Position numbers and translations under genes: made by a program | Part shown: one piece after another, positions 12,511 to 23,556 of the stretch | How the letters are laid out: every line of letters starts with the position of its first letter | How positions within the stretch are numbered: the first letter of the stretch is position 1 | Assembly: GCA_033060915.1 (NCBI GenBank) | Contig: CM065387.1 | Span: 27,458,001 to 27,522,000, forward strand | Length of the DNA: 64,000 nucleotides | Direction: 5' to 3' | From: Euryodendron excelsum | Lineage: Eukaryota > Streptophyta > Magnoliopsida > Ericales > Pentaphylacaceae | Notes under the pieces: model-generated | The model's input: the letters and a program-made list of their open reading frames with translations, nothing else | What the model was told of the DNA's origin: nothing | Databases searched by the model: none

Positions 12511-12629
12511 CAAAACACGGAAAGAACATCACCAGAGTGCTCAAAACATATCAAAACAATGATTTCGACTATTTTCACGACTCAAACAAAGTTCTACACA
12601 TCAAAATCAATGAAAAATCAAAAACTCAC

Positions 12630-12892
12630 CTCTTGGAGTTCTTCGGCAAAATCTTCTTCTCCGGCAACTATTCTGACGACAGGAACCACTTCTAGAAGCT
12701 CTCCGAGGTCTCCCAAGTCTACTCCTTCAATACACAAGGCTCACTTCTTACAAAACACTCAAAATCTCCCTAAAACCCTCCAAAACTTTCACAAGGCTGT
12801 GAAGCTTTAAATTAGCAATTTTGGGATTTTAATCCCAGGCTTGGCGCCACTAAGGCAATTTTAAGCTTGACACCACTACTAGTGGCGCCATA
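12630..12892 (-). promoter_or_regulatory. Predicted antisense promoter and non-coding exon 1 of the PMD unit (element B)
   Basis: On the minus strand: a GGCGCC palindrome pair (12842-12851 and 12881-12890), a TATA-like TTAAAA (12827-12832), then about 200 bp of conserved exon-like sequence ending CCGAAGAACTCCAAGAG at the donor. The same order and spacing occur at 51671-51903 and, on the plus strand, at 30445-30698. Inferred from three-way conservation; no transcript evidence. Confidence 0.45.
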
Positions 12893-13061
12893 GTCAAATT
12901 TCAAGCAATTTTGCCCTTTTCCTGCCATAACCTGATTTCAAATGCCCTCTTCAAATAACCATTTTCAAGCTCCAGTCATCAAAGACTTTCAAACTCTATC
13001 CCTCCGGTAGCTTCGCGGTCAACATGTGACTCTTACTTTATCATTTTCTGCCTTCGACAAG

Positions 13062-13083
13062 TAAAGACAAAAAAAAGGGCAGT
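13062..13083 (+). other. Polypurine tract, element B
   Basis: AAAGACAAAAAAAAGGGCAGT directly precedes the LTR start TGTAAG at 13084. It is the expected primer site for plus-strand DNA synthesis and matches the tracts at 52084-52100 and 30246-30261. Confidence 0.7.
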
Positions 13084-13968
13084 TGTAAGAACCTCATTTT
13101 TGCCCATTCAGCAATCTCCAGTTCGATCGGACTCACATTCAAATTGACACAAACACATTCAAGTCCAAGCTAGTTTTTTAGACTTAATCTAGTCAATTAA
13201 TCGCTTCGCAGGCCTACCGGGCCCAATAGAGGTAAAATGACCAAAATACTCTTGAGGCATTACTCGGTCCAATTCTAGTTAGCACATCTTCCTAGAGATG
13301 ATAAACCTTTATTTTAACCTCAATTCTAGTTTCAATTCCAATCTAGACTAATCAAACTCGATCCGGCACATCTTTCCAGAAAGTTGATCCCTTAAACAGT
13401 AAGTCCATACAGTCCGGCATGTTCTCCAAAAAAAACTCCTCAGAATGGTAAGTTCATTCAAACCTATTGATCAAGACAGAACCCAAGTCCCCGAGATAGT
13501 AGAACGGTTCACTTCTACTGTCTACTAGCCTGCCAATATAAAATGTCTATTATTCGGCATGTCTTTTGAGAAAGTTGATTCCTCATACAATAAGTCCATC
13601 TAGCAGCTTCTCGAGATCAGATAATCTTCGGAATGAACGCATACCATCAAAGTGACGGAAGTATTGGCAAACATCATAACCATCAGAGTGACAAAAACAC
13701 TCGCAAGCAGGTTGACATTGGGAATTGCGAACAAAACCCCTATGTCATGGGACCGAACTTGCCTCTTGGTCATGGCATGTTTACCAAAGGATGAGATGCC
13801 TTTGAAAACTAACTTGTCACACATCGTCAGAGTGACAGAAACACCCAAAACCCTAGTCAACACTAGTGCCTGCTAGCCCACTTTGGTGAAAAATGACCAA
13901 ACTGCCCCTTGAGCCTTTTTTAGCACGTTTCTCGAGAAAGTACCTAAGTCCTCAAAGTGGTAAGTCCA
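13084..13968 (+). mobile_element. LTR-3, first part (3' LTR of element B)
   Basis: Begins TGTAAGAACCTCATTTTTG after a polypurine tract and follows the family 5' LTR order up to CTCAAAGTGGTAAGTCCA, where another LTR has inserted. The rest resumes at 19295; roughly 0.9 kb of mid-LTR (including U3 repeats and TATA box) is missing between the two halves. Confidence 0.75.
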
Positions 13969-14543
13969 TGTAAGCACCCCATTTTTGACCGCTCGGCAGT
14001 CTACACTCCGTCCAGACTTGTTTTCAAGTCATTGTGGGCATATTCCTATCGAAACCAATTCTCTAGGTCCAAATCCCGTCTGTCCATCGCTTCGCGGGCC
14101 TGTCAGGCCCAAATAGAGGCAAATGACCAAAATTCCCTCAGGGGCATTGTCCTTTCCTTTCCGATTCCAATCCCACTCTCGGGACAGTTTATTCCTCGAG
14201 ATGGTTCCAATCCAGGCACGTCTCTTCAGAGACGGTAAGACGCCTTTCCAATCCCTCTCTTGAGACAGTTTATTCCTTGAGACGGTCCGAGTAACGAAAC
14301 TACTCACAAAACCGTTAGAGTAGCGGAAATACTCACAAGTAGGTTGATATAGGGAATTGCCAACAAACCTCTGTGTCATGACGACCGCCGTTAGAGTGGC
14401 GGAAACACTCAAAACCCAGGTCAACACCAGTGTCTGTTAGCTCACTTTGATGAAAAATGACCAAACTGTCCTTTAGACCTTTTCCGAGACTTTCCGGTCA
14501 AGATGACCATTTTGCCCCTAGGCATCCGAATGCCCCGGGAACC

Positions 14544-15010
14544 ACACCGGCTCTGGGTATCAAACCGGTAATTTTTCGAGAATACTTTTTATAGTATTCT
14601 CAATCTTCCTTTACCTTTCTAGATCATTCCGAGTCAGTTCCGGCCAACCCGGTGCAAAATGACCATTTTGCCCCTGGTAGGCCGGTCTCCTTTTTTGACC
14701 ACACCGGCTCTGGGTATCAAACCGGTAACCTCCTGAGACTACTTTTTTATAGTGTTCTCAACCTCCTTTTACCTTTCCGGATCATTCCGAGTTAGTTCCG
14801 ACAAACCCAGTACAAAATGAGCGTTTTGCCCCTGGTGGGCCGGTCTTCTTTTCCGATCACGCCGGCTCTAGGAATCAAACCGACAACCTCTGGGAACAAT
14901 CTAAATAATGTTTCCAGATCCCAAGTCTTCTTCCGGGACAGTCCAAGTTCGCTCCAGCAATTTCTCGGTCTGATTGACCGTTTTGCCCCTAAAAGCCCGG
15001 TCAACCTTTC
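14544..15010 (+). repeat. U3 157-bp tandem repeat, three copies (LTR-4)
   Basis: Units begin at 14544, 14701 and 14859 with the ACACCGGCTCTGGGTATC phrase, plus a partial fourth. Same phase as LTR-1, LTR-5 and LTR-6. Confidence 0.85.
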
Positions 15011-15240
15011 CGACACATCTTATCCTCACTTTTCAAGTCAAATACCTCCAGGACACTATTTTAAGTGTTCCTGCTCCTTTCCGGCCTTCCGGGTCATTCC
15101 CAGCTCCTTCAAATCATTCTCAGACTTTCCGGAACCACTCCTAGTGAAGCCAGGCTAAAAATTGCATGGTAGTCACTATTACAGGCGCCCAAATCTAGTC
15201 AAAGATACGTTGCTTGCCGATATTAAATGTTTCCTAAATG

Positions 15241-15346
15241 GCTGCCGCCACTAGTAGTGGCGCCAAGCCAAAAAATGGCCTGGCGCCACTCCTAGTGGCG
15301 CCAATGTAAACTTTGGCCTGGCGCCACTGTAACAAGCGCCAGTGTT
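15241..15346. promoter_or_regulatory. Cluster of GGCGCC palindromes upstream of the LTR-4 TATA box
   Basis: A slightly decayed unit (CCGCCACTAGTAGTGGCGCC), a perfect one (TGGCGCCACT 15281-15290 with AGTGGCGCCA 15294-15303) and a half-site with GCGCCAGTG lie at roughly 40-bp spacing just upstream of the TATA box. Confidence 0.6.
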
Positions 15347-15356
15347 GTCCAACTTC

Positions 15357-15364
15357 TATAAATA
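15357..15364 (+). promoter_or_regulatory. LTR-4 TATA box
   Basis: TATAAATA followed by CAAAGCCTC, in the same place as in LTR-1 and LTR-5. Confidence 0.65.
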
Positions 15365-18300
15365 CAAAGCCTCATTCAACGTGAAAGGGATCTGCAAACT
15401 CAACCTAAAAATCATATAATTCGATATACAGAGCTTGAGCACCTCCAAAACCCTAGCTTCCCTAGGTTTTCCAAACCCTAGCCATCTTACACAAACCCTA
15501 GCCTCCTATACACCCGCATACACTCATACACTAGCCTTCAATCCTCCTTTGAAGACTTGAAGAGCTGCAACCTAAAGCTTGAAGACAGCTCTTGAAGATT
15601 GAAGAAAAAGATCAAGACGAAGGCCGAAGACTGAAGACAAGCAAGGCGCCCAAAATAAACAAGACACAAGGTAGGTTCTCCATTTAAATTTTTGCACTTC
15701 CCCCTCTCTCTCCTCTCTCCTAACCCACTTGGGTTTTCTCTATTTTAATCCCCTATCTCTTTCCCCCCTTTCTTTGCATGCTTGAAACAAGGGGATTCGA
15801 GGTCCATGTGTAGGATTGGGCTATTGGAGAGTCACCGTGTTGGGGGCTTTCTTCTAGTCTAACCAGAGACCACGTGAGTCCGGCCCCCTTGATTATGTGG
15901 TGAAGCCTTAGCCTTGTATGTTCACGACCCCAAATTGCATTGTGCATATCATAGTCTTGCATCTTCCAAAGTTCATTTTCAAACTCGTTTTCAAAACCGT
16001 TTTCGAACTTGTTTTCAAAATTGCATCAAAATCTCTTTTTCAAAAACTTGTTTTCAAAACCACAATTCTAGGGTGATTCTAGTCTTTCCACTGTTAGGGT
16101 TGCTTTAGGAAAGTGTTACATTAAAAGTGACCTTTTTGGTCTATATTTTCAAATCTTATTGTTTTCCAAAACCACTTTCTTAAAGTGGTTCTAGCCCTCT
16201 TATGGCTAAAATCGCTTTAGGAAAGTAAGACGTTTTCATACTTTCCAAAAAGCTCTCTTTTCAAAAATCCCTTCCTAAAAATCTCTTTTTCAACATACTT
16301 TCCTAAAACTCTCCTCTCCAAAATTGTTTTCAAAAACTCCCTTCCAAAATCTATTTTTCAAAACTCCCTTTTTCAACTCCTTTCCAAAATCCTCTCCCCA
16401 AAATTCACTTTCTAAAAACACTCCCTAAATTCACCTTCCTAAAAACTCTCTCTAACAATCTCTTTCTAAAAATCTTTCTAAAAAACTCTCTTTCCAAAAT
16501 CTTCCTTCTAGAAATTCCCCTCTAGGATTTTCCTTCTAAAATCTACATTCTCAAAAACATATTTTCCAAAACTCCTTCTCTTTAAAATCTTTTTCCAAAA
16601 ACTCTATCTTCAAATTCACTTTCCAAAAACTCCTCCCTAGGATTCCCTTCTAGTAAACCTTCGTTTCCAAAAACGCACTTTCCAAAAATCCTTTTTCCTT
16701 TGAGCCCAAGTCAAGCCCTAGAACTCACAATTAGGAAACCCTAATTTTCTTTCCAAAAACATGGTTTTCAAACCTTGCCCCAAACCTAGGTTTCTAAAAT
16801 CTCTTGTTTTCACATCCAAACTATACATGTTTCCAAAACCTATTTTCTACGTCAAAACTATAATTTTCCAAATCTAGGGTTTCTAGAATCTCCCTTTTCA
16901 AATCCTTGCCAAATCCTATCTTCCCTTTAGGAAACCAAATCAAATATTCCCGTTTAGGAAACTAGATCCCGTCCTCCGTTTTTGAAAACAAAATCAAACC
17001 TTTGCTTTTAGAAACCAAATCCAATCCCTTCCTAATCCAAACCTTTCCTAATTCAAACTCTCTCCTAATTTCCTACCTTCCTAAACCATAAATTCCCTAA
17101 AACCTCAAAATCTTTCCTCAAACATTAAGCTTTCAAATCTTTCCAAATTCAACCCTTTCCTAATTCTACTATCTTTTCAAATCTTAACTTTTCAAATCTA
17201 AGCTTTCAAATTTTTCCTAACCTCAAACCTTTCCTAACCTCAAGATTTTCTAAAAAACTCTAAAATTTTCAAAATCTTAAACTTTCTAAATGTCAAATCT
17301 TTCTAAAATTCTAAGCTTTCTAAATTCAAAACTTTCTTAAGTTAGGACTTTCTAAATCTAAAACTTCCTAAAATGAAACTTTCCAATTTTCAAAACTTTC
17401 ATTTTTCAAACCTTTCCAAATTCTAAACTTCCCAATTTTCAAAACTTTCCTTTTTCAAACCTTTCCAAATTCTAAACTTTCCAATTTTCAAAACTTCCCT
17501 ATTTCAAAACTTTCCTAATTTGGGAACTTTCCTAATTTGAAAACCTTTCCTATTTCGAAAACTTTCTAAATTCGAAACTTTCTTAATTCAAAACTTTCCT
17601 AAAGTTGAAACTTTCCAATTCCAAAACTTTCCTAAAATGAAAACTTTCCTAATTTGAAAACTTTCCAAAAATGAAATTTTCCTAATTCGAAACTTTCCTA
17701 AATCGGACCTTTCCTAATTCGAACCTTTCCTAAATCCAATCTTTCTTAAACTCTTGAGTCTTTCCTAAGTCTCATCTTTCTTAAGTCTAGTCCAAATCTA
17801 TCTTTTCAAATTAAAGTCTAATCTCTTCCAAAATTTCAAATTCCAATCTCCTCTTCTAATCTCAAATCAAATCCAATTTTCAATTCAATCTCTTTCTTCC
17901 AATCCAATCTCTCTCTTCAAATCAATCTATTTTCAATCGGACTCTGGTCCGAACTACAACTGACCTGATTCCCCCAAAGGGATACGTAGGCAACCTTCAT
18001 AGGTGCGGTCACAACACTTTTCAAACTTTCAATTCCACCCTCATCGGTGCGGTTTCCAAAATATTTCCAAATCTCAAATTCCAATTTATTTTCAAAATTT
18101 CAATTTCGAAATTTCAATTTTCAAATTTCTACTTTTAATTTTCAAAATTTCCAATTTCAATTTTCAAATCAAATCAATCTCTTTCTAAATCTATTTTTCA
18201 ATTCTCTTTCCTTATACTTGCATACCATGCATCATGTTAGCTTTCAAGCATTGTTTTTCAAAGTAGATAGGATTGAACTATAGTTAGTCGAGGACTCTCA

Positions 18301-18572
18301 TAGGTGAATCTAGGGTAGATTGACATGTAGGTACCGAAAGGGCGGCGTAGGGTGATAGCTTAGTGAGTCTTCCCTACACGTAACCAACCTCCAAACCTAG
18401 AATCACTGATTTCAAAGACCAAACGGAGTTATTTTTCTAAAAAGGGCTAAATATTTTCTAAAGGTTGCCAAACAACTTGTTTTCCTAAAAACCCTCTCTT
18501 GAGGAGATATTTTCAAAATCGTTTTCGAAAAACCCTAAGTGTAGTCTTCGGATTATTCTTAGTTTTTAGGTG

Positions 18573-18609
18573 ACCTAACTCACCTTATTCAAGTTAGGTG
18601 GCGACTCTG
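18573..18609 (+). promoter_or_regulatory. U5 stem-loop with a PBS-like 11-mer
   Basis: ACCTAACT (18573-18580) and AGTTAGGT (18592-18599) make an 8-bp stem with an 11-nt loop. The 3' arm runs straight into TGGCGACTCTG (18599-18609), identical to the first 11 bases of the PBS at 61308. The stem is found in essentially all LTR copies; TGGCGACTC is intact in at least LTR-4, 5, 6 and 8 and decayed to TGGTGACTC or TGACGACTC elsewhere. Confidence 0.6.
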
Positions 18610-18762
18610 AATCTTTTTCAAAGGCCCTTTATTCAAATCAATTTTTCAATTCAAACCTAGTCGCACTCATTCTTCTAGGAGGGTGAGTTCTAACGAGAGA
18701 GTACAGCATTTTTTCAGCTTGTGTGAGTATTCCTCGAGTGCGAAAAATCTGGGCGCGACAAC

Positions 18763-18780
18763 TGTCGACTCTGCTGGGGA
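18763..18780 (+). other. Primer-binding site after LTR-4 (one mismatch)
   Basis: TGTCGACTCTGCTGGGGA, two bases after the LTR end; it differs from the site at 61308 by one base. Complementary to a tRNA 3' end (…CGCCA). Ogre-type elements are known to use a tRNA-Arg PBS; the tRNA identity is from memory of that family and was not checked. Confidence 0.6.
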
Positions 18781-19294
18781 CACTTAGAGGGTTAGGCCGT
18801 AGTCATGTCTCTTTACCCCTTTACCCATGTAGAGTCTTCAATTAACTTGGTTCAATCCTATTCACTTTAAATTTTCAAAACCAAATTTTCAAAAATTGTT
18901 TTCGTAAAACATGCATTTATTCATATTATCTTGTATTATGTTTGTCATCCACATACTAACACTTGCATCTTTGTTTTGTAGGTGCGCTTTTTGCTTAAGT
19001 TTTATTAACTGCTTTGCATGAATGTGATATATAGGATGGATGGGAATTGTTGGGCCCTTTCCTCCACTTTTAAAAATCACACACACACTGCATGTGCACT
19101 TGCATTCTGTATAGTTGCATACCCTGATATGTCCTTTCTAGTTAGAAAGGGGGAACGGTATATTGGTTGTGGGCAAGATGCTGTGTCAGTTTCTTCGCCT
19201 ACGGCCTCTTGATGGTTCCCCCGCTCGGATCACCAACCGATCATGGCACCACCTCGGGGAGTGGGCCTAGGTTTGAAGATCCGGGGACCGAGCC
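18781..19294 (+). other. Retrotransposon leader (5' untranslated), truncated
   Basis: Matches 61326-61880 and 43907-44090: a shared block with GTTAGAAAGGGGGAACGG, GGTTGTGGGCAAGATGCTGT and CGATCATGGCACCACCTC. It ends abruptly at GACCGAGCC, where LTR sequence resumes. No start codon or gag follows. Confidence 0.65.
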
Positions 19295-21958
19295 TTTTTA
19301 TGTAATTCCCCCTCTCTCTTCTCCCTCCTAACCTACTTGGATTTTTTCTATTTTAATCCCCCATCTTTTACCGCCCTTTCTTGTATGCTTGAAACAAGAG
19401 ACTCCCTAGTTCATGCATAGGAAGAATTGTTGAAAGTCACCATGCTGGGGGCTTTCTTCAAATTCGACACTTAATGTGTGGATTCGGCCCCCTTGATTAT
19501 GTAATAAAGCCTAACATTGTATGTTCACGACCCTTTTTGTATTGTGCATATCATGTTCATACATATATTCAAATTCGCTTTCAACTTGCATCAAAACACT
19601 CTTTCAAAACTTGCATTCAAAATCTTCTTTTTCAAACTTGTTTTTAAAATCACAATCCTAAAGTGATTATAACCATTCCATGGCTATGGCTATTTTAGAA
19701 AAGTGTTATATTCATTGTGACTATCAAGGTCCAAATTTTTGGGTGTAAATTCTACATTGTTTTCATCAAAACCACAATCTTAAGATGATTCTAATCATTC
19801 CATGGTTACGGTTGTTTTAGGAAAGTGTGTTATTTAATGTGATCATTATTGTCCATATTCCAAATCCATGTTATTTTTAAAATCACAACCCTAGAATGAT
19901 TGTAACCTTTTCATGTTTACAATTGTTCTAGGAAAGTGAGATATTCAAAAAAATTTTAGAAGTCCATATTCAAGCCCCTTTCCAAATTATTTTTCAAACT
20001 CCTTTCTAAAAGCTCTTTTAAAAAATTTACCTTCTAAAAACTCTCTTCAAACTTTTTTCCTAAAAACTCTTATCAAGAGATCCACTTTCCAAAAACTCTT
20101 TGTCTTGGACTTCAAGTCAAGCCCTAGAAACATGATTAGGAAACCCTAGCTTCTTTCTTAAAATCATGACTTCCTCTTTTGCCTCAAATCATAGGTTTCC
20201 AAAACTATCTTCTGCATCAAATTTTAAGATTTCAAAGCCACTTTTTCTACACCAAATCATAGATTTCCAAATGCAAGATTTCCAAAATTCAACCTTTCCA
20301 ATTCCATGTCAAATCCAATATTACAATTTAGGATCCCAAATCAAATCCTCCAATTTTAGAAACAAAATCAAATCATCCATTTTTAGAAATAAAATCTAAT
20401 CTTTAATTTAGGAAATAGGAATCAAATCTTTCTTAATTCTTATCTTTCCTAATTCCAATCATTTCCTAATTTCAAACCTTCCTAAATCTCAACGTATTAA
20501 ATCTTTTCAAATTCTAAAACTTTCCTAATTTCAAATATTTCTAAATTCAAAACTTTTCAAAACTCAAATCTTTCCGAAATCAAAACTTTTCTAATTTGGC
20601 ACTTTCCTAAAATGGAACTTTCCTATTTTGAAACATTCCTAATTCAAAATTTTCCAAAATCTAATATTTCCTAAGCTTTAACTTTCTAAATTCTTTCAAA
20701 TCAAATAGTCAAATCTTTTTCAACCATTCCAAATCAAGTGTTTCAAAATCAAATCAAATCTTTTCCTAATTATTCTTAAATCCAACTTTCTTAATATGAA
20801 ACTTTCCTAAATTCGAATCTTTCCTAAATTGAAACTTTTCTTAATCAAACTTTTCAAATCTAAATCAAACACTTCCAATTTAAGTACATGCTTCAACCCT
20901 AGGTTACTAAATCATAGGAAGCCAAACCTTAGTTCAACCTTAACATTAAGTTAGGAGGCTTCAACTCATTTCTAAAACTCATTTCCAAATCAAAATGGTT
21001 TTCAAACTTCAATTCAAGTCAAAATGTTTTCAAATCTTAATCTTTCAAAATCTAGTCCAAGTTCTTCTTCCATATTCTATCTTTTCAAATCAAAATCAAT
21101 TTTAAAATCTTCAAGTTTTATTTCAGATCAAAGTTCAACTTCAACTCTTCTATTCAAAGTTCAAATCAAACCTTTTTCAAGTTAAATTCTTTAAAAACCT
21201 CAAAGTGATTATTTTTAATCGGACTCTTATCCAAACTACGATTGATCTGATTCCCAACAAAGGTGTATACTTAGGCAACCCACATGGGTGCGGTCACAAC
21301 CTTTTTCAAGTTTTCAATTCCATAACCTTTTTCAAATTTTAATTTCATAATCTATTTTCAAAATCAAATCTTCTTTTCGAATTTATTTTCAAAAATCAAA
21401 TTCTTTTCTTGCACTTGCATGTCGTGCATTATATCAAATTGTTTTTTAAAAATTCTTTTCAAAGTGGATAGTATTGGATAATGGACAATTGAAGATTCTA
21501 AATAAGTGAACCTAGAGTGAATAGACATATAGGTACCACAAGGGCGGGATAGGGTGATGGCTTAGTACATCTTCCCTATACGTAACCAACTCTGAACCTA
21601 GAATCACTATTTTCAAAGACCAAAACGGAGTTATTTTTTAAAAAGGGCTTAAATATTTCCAAAGGTTTCCAAGCAACCTATTTTCTTAAAAACCCTCTCT
21701 TGAGGAAGTTTTCCAAAACCTTTTTCAAAAACCCTAAGTTTAATCTTCGGATTATACTTAGTTTTAGGTGACCTAACTCACCTTAATCAAGTTAGGTGGT
21801 GACTCCAAATCTTTTCTAAAAGCCCTTATTCAAATCAATTTCAAATTCAAACCTAGTCACACTCTTCCTTTTAGGAGTATGAGTTCTAACAACAAAGTAT
21901 CATGTTTTTCCCACTTCTGTGTATTTTTCTTGAGTGCAAAAATCAAGGTGCAACAATC
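19295..21958 (+). mobile_element. LTR-3, second part
   Basis: Begins in the CT-rich segment downstream of the TATA box position and runs through R/U5 to the end GTGCAACA at 21951-21958, a decayed GCGCGACA. More diverged than LTR-4, consistent with being the older host of that insertion. Confidence 0.7.
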
Positions 21959-23556
21959 ATCAACTTTGGACTTCTAAGGGTTGAAAAGTCTTTTTCAAAA
22001 CATGTTGATCACCAAGAGCACCTTCAATCTTTTCAAGATGAAATTAATCCATTTTGATTACTTGTAGGGTTCTTTAATCAACATTACTTCTTTAATTGAT
22101 CTAAGACTTCATCAAAATTTCCATGGGAGTTTCCTAGTCTTGTGATCTCCTCTTCAACTAGTCTTTTAGGCATCAACATTGATTGTCGATCTTCTTCTCA
22201 TTGTTGCCAATCTCCTTTTAATTGTTGCCAATATCCTTTTCTAATCTTGTTGTACCACATTGTAAAATGTGTCACTTCTTCCAAAAGAGCTGCTGACCTT
22301 CTTCTCTTTGTTACTAATATCATTTCAATGATGCCGATCTCTTTTTAATTATTGTCAACATCCTTTTCTAATCTTGTTATGCCACATTATAGAAGGTGTT
22401 AGTTCTTTCAAAAGAGCTGCCGACCTTCTTCTCTTTGTTGCTGATATCATTTTCAATGACGCTGATCTATTTTTAATTGTTGCCAACATCCTTTTCTAAT
22501 CTTGTTATGCCACATTGTAGAAGGTGTCAATTCTTCTAAAAGAGCTGCTGACCTTCTTCTCTTTATTGCTGATATGCTTTTCAATGACACTGATATCGTT
22601 TTCAAGTCTAAATCTTCACATGCCCTTTAAATTTTTCTTGACAAGCTTCTAAACACAGAAGTTCTTCAATATCTTCAATATATAAAGCTTCAAGTCATGA
22701 TCCCAAGAGAGATTAATACATAATATGAACTGTACACTAAGTAGAATTATTAGATCACTAATACAATATTTTGTTATCATCAAAATCAAGGCATGGAGTC
22801 AACAATCTATCCCTTTTTGATAATGATAAAACCTTAAGTTAATATAATCAACAATATAAATATCAAGCTTAAAATCCAATTAATTTAAATGATGAAGGTT
22901 GATGATATATACCAAAAAAAGTTTACTCCCTTTTTCTTCTATAATTGATGCTTCATTGTACTTTGCAGGTATATAGGTTTTGAGTAGCTGCCCCTTTCTT
23001 ATATAATATAAGCACTTGGTGCATTTGAATCATAACCAAATAACAAATACTAAAAATTAGAAAGCAATGTATACTCTTACTTTTGGTGCTTGATACTAAA
23101 AACAACAAATACTAGAGAGCATGTATTCGCTCCCCCATTTTGTCAATTCATCAAAAAGATAGTTATAGATCTAATTTAAAGACAAGCACAGTAGAAAAAA
23201 TCTTAAAACAAGACTAATGCTATGAAAAATTTAGCAACCACACTAATCAACCAACCAACAAAACTTTGAATAAGCATTTATATATTAGGCTGCAATAGAG
23301 TTCAAGATAACTATAACAACATTCAAATATTAAAAGCAAAATGTCATAAGAATGGCAGACCATTCATTTAAAATAGATAACATATATGATATGCAAAATG
23401 AAATTGCAATGATGCTCCGGTGGTTTTGGGAGATAGAGGTGGAGATGAGGATAGATCAACAAGGGTGTTTTTGGTGTTAGAGAATCTCTTCCCAAGTTTT
23501 GGTCTTAGCCCATATCTGTGATAGGTTTTGGTTGGGATTGATGAGGCTGGAAGTTC
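21959..23556. other. Low-repeat AT-rich DNA with a 127-bp tandem repeat
   Basis: This is not LTR sequence. The first 40 bp resemble a heavily decayed PBS region. About 22190-22610 holds three units of about 127 bp, recognised by ATCCTTTTCTAATCTTGTT at 22233, 22360 and 22488. The remaining 22690-23550 is AT-rich with no convincing gene or RNA. It is probably the 3' flank of the pseudogene on the minus strand. Confidence 0.5.

Larger units (their letters stand above)
10130..12629 (-). other. Predicted long intron of the antisense PMD unit / 3' internal region, element B
   Basis: AT-rich, no credible coding. On the minus strand the donor CCAAGAG|GTGAGT sits at 12629 and the acceptor (a mutated TTTCAAG) abuts the ATG. 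The same arrangement is present in the minus element (30699-31585). This copy is about 2.5 kb against about 0.9 kb there, owing to the 121-bp repeats and a 470-bp duplication. The splice sites are inferred from conservation only. Confidence 0.5.
13969..18760 (+). mobile_element. LTR-4, complete LTR (4792 bp) nested in LTR-3
   Basis: Runs from TGTAAGCACCCCATTTTTG to GGGCGCGACA, with TG...CA ends. It contains three U3 repeats (14544, 14701, 14859), GGCGCC palindromes, a TATA box, the G-poor body and the terminal stem-loop. A PBS-like sequence and leader follow, so it was a 5' LTR; the rest of its element is gone. The junction at 19294 with the LTR-3 remnant shares a TTTATG-like microhomology, consistent with a deletion. 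Confidence 0.85.

Noticed and set aside
19018..19212. Leader open frames (also 43856-44056 and 61582-61854) as small genes
   Set aside because: The DNA is conserved between copies, but the start, end and frame are not.
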